Assembly (NCBI GenBank): GCA_008694505.1
Contig: VZDJ01007755.1
Span: 4,986,936 to 5,050,935, forward strand
Direction of reading: 5' to 3'
From: Cyanoderma ruficeps
Lineage: Eukaryota > Chordata > Aves > Passeriformes > Timaliidae
Length of the DNA: 64,000 nt
Of the stretch, positions 25,173 to 37,030 are shown in pieces. Both the position numbers and the translations under genes were made by a program. The notes beneath the pieces are model-generated. The model had not been told where the DNA came from. It saw nothing but the letters and a program-made list of their open reading frames with translations, and did not search any database. Each line of letters begins with the position of its first letter. Within the stretch, counting starts at the first letter, position 1.

Positions 25173-25242
25173 TTCTGTTTTCTTCTTTTATAGGTAAGAA
25201 ACTTGGTTTCTGTACTGGCAAGAAATGTTTAAAGGTGTAAGT
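25173..25242 (+). promoter_or_regulatory. Candidate recursive splice site with possible RS-exon
   Basis: A pyrimidine tract (TTCTGTTTTCTTCTTTTATAG, only two purines before the final AG) ends at 25193 and is followed at once by GTAAGAA. An acceptor and a strong donor therefore abut with no exon between them. This is the recursive-splicing (ratchet) arrangement known from long introns of Drosophila and of vertebrate neural genes. Vertebrate sites are defined through a downstream donor. Here GTAAGTG begins at 25237 (or GTGTAA at 25235), giving an RS-exon of 43 or 41 nt. Its presence would imply that this window is intronic to a plus-strand gene. A chance match is possible. RNA evidence is absent. 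Confidence 0.4.
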
Positions 25243-27011
25243 GCTGAGGACATTGCCCTTGCTGAATTCACCTTATAAGAATGCTACACAAGGACTAGCT
25301 CTCAAAGATTTATATTTTGTAAAATTTTCATTCACCAAGCAAATAATTTCCATGTGTCTGAGCACATACCACATTAGCAGGTTATAAACATCAGTTCAAA
25401 AAAGGAGATTTGGTTTTCAAGGAAAAAAAAAATAGAAACCCAGCATTTTCCCTGATAATATTTTGGAAAATGTTAAACAGTAGGGAAATAATAAATAACT
25501 GTATTTCATAGAGGAAAGTTAATTCTAGGGTTAAAGCATTTAATTTTTCTTATCTTTTTTGATTTCTCCAGTCTGCATCTTTCTCTTTAGAACCCCTAGA
25601 TGTATGACTTAATTCTGACTACTATTGTTAGAATGAAACAATAATCAATGTATAATTCCTGTTTGTAATAAGAAATACATCTAAACACCATGCAATTAGT
25701 TTTTTGTAAGCCAGCAAACTGAAACGGAGCAGAATAAGGATTGGTAATACACAGTTATCAAAACCCACTGTAATAATTTTAAAATCATCCAACACAGAGA
25801 TATCATGAGGACAAATAATGCAGAAATTTAAGAAATTGATTACCAGTTGGATCTAAAATTTGAAGGAAGTAATGAAAATTTCTTTATGCTATTCTATCAG
25901 GTACATGCCTTATTTGTGTTTTAAACTGTAATTTACACCATTACAATGCACACGTTAACAGTAATCCCTAAACCAGTGGGAGTACTATGTTCTTTCCCGA
26001 AAGACAAGGAAAGTCTTGTAAAATGTTTGAAAAAAAGTGCTACTGAAATGAATGGCAAATTTTAGAGGAGAAAACAAAAACAGAATTTAGAAACCGCTGG
26101 TCTCCTAGGTAAACTTAAGTATTGACAGGTCTGAATTAATAGAGACTGGTTTTCAAAAAGTTCAGTGTCAGGTATATATTGCATTTACTCATTCATTCCT
26201 ACACTACTCTTAAGGGGATTGCTTGATTCCTGACCTGTATGACAGAAAGTAAGTTTGCTGTATAATAGAGAAATAATGTCTATTTTGTACTCCAAAACAG
26301 AGTCAAATACCAAAGTTCTATCATTTTAGCACTTTAAGAGGATATACAGATGGGGCTCAGTTCATAAAAAATTGCAGAATTCTTTATTTGCATCTTCACT
26401 GGGCAGATACTAGCTCCTCCTAAAGCTGGATATTAGTCCCGAGCCTCTAAGTATTCAACAGAGGGCAGGTTAAAAAGTGGAAATGAGCACTCACTGTGAG
26501 TTATCTCCTGAGGGAGGGTGTTGCAGCCAGTGTGCCAAGGAGACTTAAGACTACAGTAAGAATATATATTTTGTGCCAAAGCAGCACATCCTTTGCAGTG
26601 CCCTGAAATAATCCTACAAGGTATTCTCCTGAGGCAGAGTTTAGTCTCAGGACAGATAGGCAGCAGCTACCAAGACCCAGATGAATGCAGAAATGGCTTA
26701 CTATACCCACTGCACTGGAGTTTTATCTGACAAGCAATTCAGTATTATTTGCCACATATAGCCTGATGCAATTTGATGATCGTTTTGATGATCATCTTGA
26801 GCTGGAGACGACATTTATTAACTACAGGTTTTTTGAAAGCCAAAAATTACGCCCAGAATCTTATACAAAAATTAAGAAAGGCTGACTCTTCAGACACATA
26901 GTTTCTGAAAACACAATTTGTTGTCCCTCTGGTATGATTCCAGAATTGTTACAGAATTTCACAGAGCAGTTAATGATTTTGGTAGAAGGGAAAGTTTAGA
27001 GACTGTTCAGT
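25243..27011. other. AT-rich non-coding stretch
   Basis: No repeat family, RNA gene or convincing open frame is seen. A-rich runs occur near 25423-25435. The sequence is otherwise unremarkable. Confidence 0.5.
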
Positions 27012-27055
27012 TATAATGTGTATAATTTAATGTGTATAATAATGAGTATAATATT
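27012..27055. repeat. Short tandem repeat of TAATGTGTATAAT-like unit
   Basis: Three adjacent diverged copies of a 14-15 base unit are visible (TAATGTGTATAAT, TAATGTGTATAATA, ATGAGTATAATATT). This is a small minisatellite-like expansion in AT-rich DNA. Confidence 0.6.
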
Positions 27056-28055
27056 AAGTTTGTTTGAAATGTCACAGGATTTTTGAGTTTTTTTCTGAAA
27101 GGGGGTCGTGAGCCATATTTTGAACTTCAGAAAACTGTTACATCTTTATACAATTAAAAAACCTCAGCGATAACATTCTTGATTGGTTTTGACTGATTTT
27201 AGCTTTGGTTTTGGGTTTTTTACTTACATGGCTCTTGTACTATTTTATTTCCTTCCCCCACCCCCCCGTATATATAATTTAAATTATAATATGAGTGTAA
27301 ATAGGCAAAGCACAGGAAGTTTTCAAAATTCATTCAAATATGGAACTATGAAAACAAAAATAGTTCTTCATATATAAGATTTTAATATTATATTTATTTA
27401 ATTTCAGATTCAATTATCACTAAAACAAAATTCATTAGGATTTTTTCCTTGTCCTCCAAAAGTACATTTTAAACAGAACCCACCTGCTCTTTGTCTCACC
27501 CTCACACAAGTTTGGGAAAGGTTGGAGATTAGAGTTACAAAACTGGATGTTATTAAGCATACCTCTAACATATCTATAGGTAGCTGCATTAAAAATAGAT
27601 GGTCTGCCTAAATTAGTGAGGCTAAGTGGAGGTGACATATAAAACTTTGTTACAGTACTTGAATATATTCTATATATCCTATGTAGTTGATGCTAAGTGA
27701 CAGGCAAAGACGGTTTAAACAAAATAGCCTGAGATAAAGGATCTTCAATTTAGTAATTATTTTTCATTTTTGTATCCCTCTGGGCTTTTTTTTCCCCACC
27801 TCCAGACTGGTGAAGGTTCTTAGATACAGACATCATAAGTGGAACAGTTAATTCATCTACGTGCAATTATTTCTTACAGTCAGTGGAGCTGCTGCCGTGA
27901 GTCAGAGTTTGCAAGTTTGTTAACATCATCTTTCTGGCAAGGAGTACCAACAGTTTCACAAGAAACTCCAATTTCCCAAATCACAAATCTCAGCCCAATT
28001 TTGCTGACAAGTTTGTGCTTTTTAAAGTATTTAGTGCTGAAGGTTTGAATTTCAT
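27056..28055. other. AT-rich non-coding stretch
   Basis: A C-rich run lies at about 27255-27268. No gene or known repeat is recognised. All frames are short. Confidence 0.5.
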
Positions 28056-28740
28056 CAGATAAAGAAGCCTGACCCTCCAGGGTTTGACTTTTACCTGTTT
28101 TAAGTAGATGAAACGGTTACTTTCAAATTCTTTGCACTGTATGACTTCTTCCTGACCCCGTAACAATGTCGCCGGTGCCAGACTGACCCGAGACATTAAC
28201 AATGCTATGTCTGCTCTCCCAGTTGTGAGCGACATGAATTTTAGCTTTGCCAATGTCCTGTTCCCGAGCATGGAGCAAATCCAGTTGGCTCTGACCATCT
28301 CATTGTGAGAACAAAATTTTGCTGATTTTGTCATTGGTGTTTCAGGACTGTACTCACACGCATGCACATGCACACACACCAGTTGTTGTTTCCTCACTTT
28401 CTCTAACAAAAGGAGAGCTGTTGTCACATTTTTTTTCCTCCTCTCTTGGTTGTATTTGTCGGGCAAAGATCATCATGCTCTGATTTAGTGTTTTCAAATA
28501 AGTGTGCCCTCTGGTGCAGTGCTCTATTGAGAGACAACATAGCCCAAGCAGGAGAGTTCAGCATGGCCACTAATAAAACACAAGTGCTGCTTTGTCAGGC
28601 CACGAGTGATTACTTGAACAAGTGCCAACCAAGAAACCAAACATTAGAGCGCGGCTCTTCAGACCCTCAAGACAAAGGGCCAATTGACTTTCCTCATTAG
28701 TTTTTGTGCCAAACATGTAAACACAGTTTCCTCTCTATCT
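28056..28740. promoter_or_regulatory. Candidate conserved non-coding element cluster with SOX words
   Basis: This is the strongest candidate regulatory block by appearance. It is repeat-free apart from a CA-rich run at 28353-28380 and unusually CpG-rich for the window (around 28158-28172, 28188, 28228, 28265 and 28651). It has three SOX-type cores: ACAATG at 28163-28168 and 28199-28204, and CATTGT at 28301-28306. A minus-strand frame of 158 codons (27990-28466) crosses it, with a translation I cannot relate to any protein, and an overlapping plus frame begins at its end. Regulatory DNA is preferred over coding. Alignment across birds and mammals would settle it. Confidence 0.4.
28353..28380. 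repeat. CA-rich simple sequence
   Basis: Alternating CA with a few GC steps (CACACGCATGCACATGCACA type). A similar short run lies at 29841-29869. Both are short microsatellites. Confidence 0.7.
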
Positions 28741-31700
28741 TTGATGCTCAAAACATGCCAGCTTGTTAACATCTTGGGTGGTATGGTGGTTTATGAGCTT
28801 GTAAAGACTATTATGTACTGGTGGGTTTTGTCCGAATTGAATAGATTGGCTTATCCTAAGGACGCCCGAAACTGGCATCTTTTTGACAATTTAGAAATTC
28901 TGTCTTTGCTCCAATAGACTGAAGAAAGTGCCCAAAAGAAATTTAAAACGCACAGGATTTTTTTACTGGCACACATGCACATTAAAGCTTTGTTAAAATT
29001 AGGATTGGTCTCTGGCTGACTAAAAAACAAAAACAAAACCCCGCTGAATTGATAAGACAAGCTTTGGCTACATAAATTGCCCGATTAAACCTGATATATA
29101 ACCATAGTGCAGAAATCTCACTGAGATTCTTTAGGTATTCTTTATATTACACTGCTTTTATTTTGGAGACCTCTGACATTTTAACTCTCTGTGAATTTAC
29201 TCCAGTCTTTTTTGCTTCTAAATGCTGTGACTATACAAGATAATGGAAATTGGAACAATTTGAAACAACCTGAAATGTTTGTGAAAGGTGCTGAATTTTA
29301 GTAAGTGCACTGGGAATGTTTTCTATCTTGGAAATCCCTTTCATTTATGGTGTGACTGCTGGCATGAAATTTTACCAAAGAAAAACACTGAGGGTTTCTT
29401 AATGTGGCTACTTTATGAATGACTGTGAATGGTGGTGAGCTTAATGAACTGGCTTCCCTTTTCAGTTCTAAAAATTATATCCATACATTTTAGCTAAAAA
29501 CTGGAGCTTACTTTTTTCCATTGTACAAAAATATGACAAGGTTTTTAAAAATGAGGATGATTATTAAGAGAAAAACAACTGAAACCCTTTTGTTTAACTT
29601 GCATTTCCCCCTAAAACTGAAAGAAATTAATTTTCCATCCTCTGTTTATATTGAAATACAGAATCATATAACCTCCCATCCATGGGTCTAATGAGAATTA
29701 CATTATTGTCGATGAAGAAATGGTGAGAAGTAGGAATGAGAAAATTATTTTGAATTTTCTTTTAAAAAACCATAAGATAAGAAAGGGAAAGAAGAATAAT
29801 AAAGGGATTCTGGGATTTTCTTTAACTCTCCCCCTCTCTCATACACACACGCACAGACACACACAGAGATGCATATATATTTTAAATAAAGGATCCAGCA
29901 TGTATGGAACTATCTGCAGGTAGAAACTAAATGAAAGAAAGGGCTACATTTTTGGTGGAGCTATCTGCAGCCAGATCCTTACAATGAGATTCTCAGTGCC
30001 AGTAAAAAAAGAATATTAGCTGAACAGGAAAATAAATGTATGGATCTAATGATACCTAAGATGATGTCTAATAATGAAACTTCAAGTCTTTCCTTCTAGT
30101 CTGTCCCACAGACAAGAGCCCCCACTGTCCATGTCTGAAACTTCTGCCCTGCAGGGTCTTTGGCAGGTGGCTGAGCATGCACACAGGGTCCTCACCTCTT
30201 CCCCCTTTCCACTGCAAGGTTGGTTGTGTGAGTTTTGGAGTTGCTGTCCAGGTTAAGATTTCTGCCTGGGTTCTGTGTGATTTAGGGCTCGGTCTGCAAG
30301 CTCTCTCTGTTTGAGGTTTCCCTGCATCATCTCGAATTAACCCTAACCCAGGAGAAACAGCTGAGGACTGTTAATCATTCTCAAGTGTATGGACAAGCAA
30401 ATGGTTTCCACCCAGAACAAGCTGTTTTTTCCAGGGCAGGTCTGTACAGGAATGATAAGGAAACAATCTCTCAGCTGCAGATATGAGCCACCTGAGGGGG
30501 CTGATGGTGGGAATCCTGCAGTAGATTAAGTTTCAGATGCTTTCAAAGAGTGGTACCTATACTATTCACCTTGAGGGAAAATGAAACAGAGAGTGATGTG
30601 CCTTCCTGGGGAAAAAAAAACCTCTGGTACGCCACAAGGGAAAGATGAGCAAAGCTGAGGGGTCCGCAGAAGGTATTAAAAACACTGTGCAGAATTGTGG
30701 TTTCATGCCCAGGGACACTGTCAGGTGCATGAACAGGTTTAGGATGGAGTCCCAGAGGGCCTTCACCATGGCCTGGGGAAGGGGCAGGGTTAAATCATAA
30801 AGAGGTCCACGGGGTCAGTGCTTAGTCCAGGACAGGTTGTCTAATAGAAATTTCATTTCCCAAGAAGGTTTTATTGAATTACCTCCTCACACAAAATTGT
30901 ACTGAGAGACTCAAAGCCAGTACAGTGTCTGGACTCTTCTGAGGCTCTTAAGACTTAAATTGCTCTGGGAACAGTTACAAGTGGGTCCAAACATTGCAGA
31001 CTTGTGAGTGTCCAGAATGGAAGATCTCAGCAATTTCTATAACAGCTGGCACCTAACTCTCAAAAAAGTCCCCTGAAATTTCCTCAGTGCTTGAAAACTA
31101 TAGCTGCCTTTGGAATTCGAGGAGTTTTCCCTGCAAGGGGAGCTTCTCCCAGGCTTCTCAGTACTACAGATGAAGCTAGCTTCCAAAGCAGATTCTCAGT
31201 TCCTGAGGCAGTGGCAGATTTGGAGGCAAAGTGCTGGTAAGGTCCATATGAGTGGGGTAGGCAGCTACTGGTGAAATAAAACAGTCAGTAAGATTAAAGG
31301 TACTTGTGGTGATGGTTCAGAGAAATATGGGTGGGAATCTCTTGTCCTCACCTTCCTGACACTCCATTTCCCTTTGCTCATTGCCTTAGGTGACACGAGT
31401 CCCAGTTCCTCCCTGTGTTCCTCCCTCTCCTCCTTCCCAGATCTCTACTTCCTCCTTCAAGCTGCTGACTTCCTTCTTCTTGATCCTCCCCCAGGAGGAA
31501 TGTTCTCTCCCCTATCAAGGCATGTGCTGAGACAGTTCAGTCATTCAAGCTCTGCTGCATGCTGCCTGTGAGGGCGCCGTGGTTTACTCGGGAATGGGTA
31601 TTCCGGATATTCCATATTTTTGGGATAATGTGGGCCTGCTCTCAGAGTAAGTAAAGCTACTCTCCAAGGCACATGATAACAGTTTTTGCTCAGGACTGAA

Positions 31701-31985
31701 CTTGTATATATGACAGTCGGTGTCAGACAGCTGCAGATATTGCAGGCAGTCTGTGTTACTCTTTATGTTGTTTTTTTCTTCCTCCTGAATTTGATTGAAA
31801 ATATTGTTACAAACAACATTTTCTGTGATGTGTTGGATTTGACCTAGAACTGAATTTGGTTCATTACCCCTATACCTAATGTTTGTTTTATAACCCTTCT
31901 TAGCCTTTTCACTAAATATCCTGTAAAGAAATAATAATTTCAAAATGTGTTTCCAATAGCCATACATTTTTGATTGCCTGACGTT
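28741..31985. other. Non-coding stretch, becoming GC-richer after 30 kb
   Basis: 28.7-30.0 kb is AT-rich with a CA run at 29841-29869. From about 30070 to 31580 the DNA is richer in G and C with short competing frames. No repeat consensus or exon was recognised. A pyrimidine-rich, CTCC-containing stretch lies at about 31400-31510. Confidence 0.45.
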
Positions 31986-31989
31986 CAGG

Positions 31990-32364
31990 GTGAGTACATT
32001 AATACTGTTCAAAATGCTGTTTGCAGCTTTTCGAGCATGTCAACACTCTGGAATTTCAGCAATCGAATTTGACCTACTGGACCCTGCACGCAAATCCCTC
32101 GAATCGATCGCAGCACACAAAGCAGAGTCATGCTGTAGTTTTGTTGCTAGAGTGAAAATTGAAGAGTGGGTTATTGGTGCTCTTTTGCTACCAAGTTCAC
32201 CATGGCAAAATCATGAGCTTATGATAGACCATATAATGAAACTCTCAGCATTTCGATGTATAAGCCAAGACCAATACCTTGACCTTTTCAGGACTGGCAA
32301 AATGGATACAGGAATCATGGAAAAGATGACTGTTCTTATCCTGAGTCAGGCAGTATATGGATAG
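31990..32364 (+). other. Conserved-looking block with a 124-codon open frame
   Basis: The plus-strand frame 31990-32364 has a balanced amino-acid make-up, with mixed charged and hydrophobic residues and few low-complexity runs. This is unusual among the frames of this window, although I recognise no domain. The DNA beneath is CpG-bearing, with clustered TCGA/ATCGAT words at 32099-32110 (ATCGAT is an ONECUT/CUX-type core). An acceptor-like TGTTTGCAG ends at 32027. It could be a conserved non-coding element whose frame stays open by chance, a lone exon, or a decayed gene piece. I favour the non-coding element. Confidence 0.3.
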
Positions 32365-35300
32365 ATAGGGCTACTATGTGCAAAAAAAACACCATTCTCA
32401 ATGTTTTACAATGGTTTCCTACTGAATTTCAGCATTGTAGTGAAATAGTGAATTTCAGTCAAAATAAATTTCAACCATCATGGTGACAGAATGATCACTG
32501 CATAGGGGCAGGGAAGAGAGTCTCTATGAGAAATCACTTCCTGTTAATTTTGTCACCGGCTAACTGGAAAACAAAATGATCATCAGTAGATCAGAAATAT
32601 GAAAAATTTAAAAAAAGGTATAAAAGTATATGTATCTGCCTTGCTTCCAGATTTAGACTCTGATTGTTACTCATCTGATCATCTGCAGCAGTTTGTTGTT
32701 AGAGATTTGTAGGTTCTCAGAGACAGAGAGATTGCTCAGCCTCTAGCAAAAACAACTGGTCAAAGTACACATTAAATCACAATGTGAAAATTACTTCTTA
32801 GATCCTTCCAAGTTTTTCTCCTCCTTTGTATATACAGCAGAGTAGCACAAAATGCCATTTATGAGGTCTACCAGTGAGAAGAACGTATATGACAGTAGGT
32901 GTAAGATTCTTTTCTTGGTAGGGTTCATCCTCTTCAAATCCACAGTGATTATGTAGTGAATTATTAATGGCAAGGTAAATGCAGTTATTCTGGTGGAAAA
33001 GAAAAAAGATGTGTACTGTTATTATGACTGAGAAATTGTTACATGGCAAAAGGATAGGCTGTCATTTACAAACCATTTTTCTATTTAAGGTTCTCTCATT
33101 CTCTTGTTCCTCTCTAAGTAGTTTCATACAAAATTGAGAGACTGGGAGAAGGATGAAGTTTCTTATTTAAAGGTCACTCAGTGAAGTGAAGGGACTCCCA
33201 TTGGGCCTATCCTTGCAATGCTGCCTCAGAGTAGGATCATGTCCGATCCCTTTGGGTCAGGGCAATCAGACTAAAGACTATCTATCCAAAGACATTTGGA
33301 AAAGGGGAAACTGTCACCCTTTTTTTAAAAATTATTTTTAAATGAAATAAAGAAATAATGATTGTATAGAAGAAACCAGTTTCAATAAGCCCAGTCAGAG
33401 AAGGGAAAGAGAGTCTAAAAATATGAAAGAGAAATATGAGAGACAGAAAAGCAGTCTACGACTACTGGTTTTTAAATAATACGGGGTACAAAGAAATATC
33501 CTTTTTTCTTCAGGTTCCTCCCTAAATTGTAGGGATGCTACAGAAATTTCATGATACTGATTAAGCATTTTATTGATATGAGAATATTGTCTCTCTGGTG
33601 TAAAGAGAACAGGTCAAAATCTCTATTTTTTATTCATCACTTGAAAAAAAGTGCAGAAATTAGTATTTTCCTGTTTCTGAATACTTTGTCACCTCTAACT
33701 TATGTACCTCATATGCTTTTATCCAGTCTCTGCCATTGACAGCCTTTGTATGTTGTCTGCACTCAAACCAGGACAAGTAGAACTATGGTGTGATCTCTTT
33801 GCTCACAAGATTACTCTTTATAATTTATTGCCATCCTTACTTCTCGAACAGCACCTGGCAAAATGGGATCCCAATCTGCTTTCAGGCTGTAAGAATACTC
33901 ACTACAATGTGGCAACAACACATTTAGTTTCTAGATGCCTGTGCACATACATAAAGAGGTTCTGTGGGATTCAGAGTAATAAGGTACTCTTCTAGAAAAA
34001 TCTTATTTTTCTCAGAAGCCAAGATTTTAAAGGAGTTAGAAATATTGTCTTTGTTCTTTATAATGCACAGTTTTATTCTTTTCATAGAAAATAATCTTTC
34101 TGCTTTATTAAACCCATAAAAACTTGAAGGTTACAAAACCTGCTGGAGAATGTTTGCACTCAACAACGCCTTTGTCTAAGTAGCAATGAGGATGGCTGCA
34201 TAGTTAAGATTTCTGATCTGATCATTTATTTAAGCTATTACATGATTGAATTTTGTTCTGGTTTGTATTCAGGCAGCTTCTCCAAGTATGTTAGAGATAT
34301 CATACACTGAAATTCTAAAGTGGGTGCAGGGCTCCCTACTTTTGTTCTTCTGCACTGATAGTTTTTAAAATGAAAGCTTTAATCTGTATTATATAGGATC
34401 ATTAATTTCTGCATTTTACACTTGAGCAACAGCATTCTGATTATCTGCTGCAATGAAAAATAAGCAGCTCTGCTCCTGCAGACTTAATTACTTACTGCAG
34501 GGCCCATCCCTTCCTAGTTATGGCACGCAATCTGCAAATGGGGTCAAAAACATTATTAAAAACCAAATTACCCACTGGATGGAGAAAACAAACATACAAC
34601 TGTGACCTAGAGGACCTCACCAACATAAGAGGCAAGCCTAGCTGCACACATTACACAGCTCTGCTCTCAGACGACACAATAAGCAGCCAGATGAGCTCAT
34701 CACCCAGGACAGCCATGCATGCTCTTGTGGTATAAAGTGTGTTCTGCCTAGTGTTTTATAAAGGGCGGAAGTGACTGATGTGGAAATGCACCCAAGTGCT
34801 TCGGAGAATGTGCCTGCTGAAGAGGTGCCTAGATACAATGGGGGGTTCTAGAAGAGCTGACTTTGGCAGGAAGGACGAGGAATGGTTCCCTAAAATCTCA
34901 CTGTGTGGCCCTCTTGAAAATTAAGCTCTTGAAAATTGCCAACTCCTTTTAAAAGTGTGATTAAGCCTTGAAGAAAGCTTTCAATAATATTGTATCTATT
35001 GTTCTTTAGAAATAGTACTGGTTGCATTTTAGAGCAAGCAGTAGGAGTTATGAAGGATTTTGGAAATTTGAAGAAGTTTGGGAAATTTTTAAAACTATAT
35101 AAAATGCAGAAGTACTTATAGAAATACATAAAAATGAAACAGCAAACGGACTCCATTTCAAAAATAGTAACTTATTTGTTTAAACACAGTGTAAAATATG
35201 CCATATTTATAAAATTTCCATAGCTCAATGGATGAAAAAATGGATCTGAGATAGAATTTTCCATGTCTAAAAGTCTAATGGCTGGTAATAGAATTGTAAA

Positions 35301-36072
35301 CTATAAATGAAATGCTGATCCATTTATATTAAAGGAGATACAATATTTACTAGTAATATTTCTAGCAATAGTATGCTAAGCTAATTTATAAGACAATGGG
35401 ACAAGGAATCTATTGTTTTGAAATCACATAAAAAGAAATAATAAAAGAAAACAATAAAATATTTAAAGTATATACAAGGAAAAAAGCCCATAAAACACAC
35501 AGTTACCATTAAAAAATCATTCAGTACCATTTAAAATATATCTATTTGAATATGCTGTATTTAATTAATTGTAAGCACTGAAAATTGCTGAAGCTTAAAA
35601 ATATTATTCAGTCCAGAACATAATAGTATAATATTTTTTCTATGAAATAAAAACATTATAAATTATAAATAATAAAACTCCAGGAAATGGAGAGGATTAC
35701 AACAGAACAGTAGTAAGTTATCAACATGCAAAAATATGAGAGATGCAAATAGTCTATAATCACATAGATATCAAGATAAGTTCCATAGTAAAGTTTGTGC
35801 TGTAATTTTAACCTGAAGAAGCATTAAAATGATTTCAAAAATTTGCATTTCCTGAATTCCATCTGCAAGTCCAGCAGAATGAATCTTCATGGGGTAAGAT
35901 TTTTTCCCCTTTAATCAGCCACTAATGTTTTTTTCTATGACTCTGCTGCTGAGCTGCTGTTCTGCTTTCCTGACGTGTCCATCTGGATAGATACCCGTGA
36001 TCCAGACCTCTTGCCCACTGAATTGAGATTTCAGCCAGAAATCCCATGGACATTTTTCCATTGAATGCAGAA
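32365..36072. other. AT-rich non-coding stretch
   Basis: No gene or known repeat was recognised. The part from about 35150 to 35850 is extremely AT-rich. A GC-richer patch at 34500-34870 contains short frames on both strands and no identified element. Confidence 0.5.
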
Positions 36073-36220
36073 AGGCTTGTCCTCAGTTGGTCAGAGCATG
36101 TTGCAAATAACACCAAGGCTATGGATTTGATCCCCGTGTGGGCCATTCATCTAAGAGTTGGATGATGACTTGATGATCCTGGTGGATTCCTTCCAAATTA
36201 GAATATCCTGTCAATGTGAC
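36073..36220 (+). mobile_element. tRNA-Ile-derived SINE with CR1-like tail (TguSINE-type)
   Basis: The 5' part (about 36073-36145) is a decayed tRNA. The A-box region reads CCTCAGTTGGTCAGAGC (36081-36097). The anticodon-loop region TGCAAATAACA keeps AAT, as in tRNA-Ile. The B-box region GGATTTGATCCC (36123-36134) is followed by CCGTGTGGGCCA. The 3' part (about 36165-36220) reads TGATGATCCT, then TTCCAAATTAGAATATCCTG, the CR1 3' terminus, which would let a CR1 reverse transcriptase copy it. I recall this tRNA-Ile plus CR1-tail design from SINEs described in passerine birds (TguSINE1). The acceptor stem is mismatched, so it is not a working tRNA gene. Target-site duplications are not clear. Confidence 0.75.
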
Positions 36221-36229
36221 TGTGTGATA

Positions 36230-37030
36230 TCTGAGCTGTGGGCCTCGCTCTTCTTTGCTTTCTGGCACTGCATGTGCCAAGCCCCTGAGAAGATGGTGTT
36301 GGTGAAGGGAAGGGTAGGGGTGTAGACGAAGAGCGGAGGGGAGAGCTGCAGTACTCCAGCAGTCCAAGGGGTGGCACAGGGAGGTTGAGAAGGGAAGATG
36401 TGCTTTAAAACAGATTTTCATAAAAATGGGGATTTGTCAAGGATTGGGAGGAGTGGAAGGACTAGCAGGACTGAGGGTGTCTATCAGCCTTGGAGGACAG
36501 CCTTGTTGTGTGTGGGTAGAAATGGAGGCCTGGCAGCGGGGAGCTGGCGCTGTCCTCGGGGGCAGAGGGAGAGAACAGTCTGACTGAGGTGAGCAAAAGC
36601 ACAATAAGGACATGCTTGCAGATTCCTCTGCTCCATGGGCTCAGGTGGCAGCTGGCTCCCCCAGAGCTTGGCTCAACACCCCTGTGAGCAGAGTGTCCAA
36701 GTGGGCACAGCTCTAGCAGCCCAGCTCTGAGCAGAGATATGGTACCTGAGGGGCTGCTTGGACAGGGAGAGCAGGAAACTTGGCATGCCCACCTCCTCCT
36801 TTGGCACCAGAGCAACCTGTGCTGCTCCCCACAGGGACAGCTGCAGGCTGACCCGAGCTTGGTGTATGCTGGCAGGAACCTTAAAGCAAAGACCCAGCCC
36901 GGCCAGGGTGGCCCCGGGTCTGCCATGGCAGGGGACAGCACTCCCGGGGTGCTGCAGCAGCCGGTCCCACTTGTCTCCTTGTCCCCACATCTCCTCCTTC
37001 CTCCTCCTGGATGTGATTTCCAGAATAAAA
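36230..37030. other. GC-rich patch of unknown nature
   Basis: This is the most GC-rich stretch of the window, with scattered CpGs around 36330-36345, 36530-36560 and 36895-36965 but not dense enough for a CpG island by eye. A CCCGGGGTGCTGCAGCAGCC segment near 36945 has internal symmetry. It directly follows the SINE. A minus-strand frame (36462-37367, 301 codons) runs through it. The frame probably stays open because GC-rich DNA has few stop codons: its translation is rich in Pro, Ser, Cys and Gly, shows no domain, and competes with plus-strand frames of 105 and 92 codons. It could be an unrecognised old repeat, a lncRNA exon or enhancer DNA. Confidence 0.35.

Noticed and set aside
28353..28380. 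CA-rich run as Z-DNA or regulatory element
   Set aside because: It is too short and interrupted. Treated as simple sequence.
36073..36145. Functional tRNA-Ile gene
   Set aside because: The acceptor stem does not pair, the A and B boxes carry substitutions, CCA is encoded in the DNA, and a CR1 tail follows, so it is a SINE copy.
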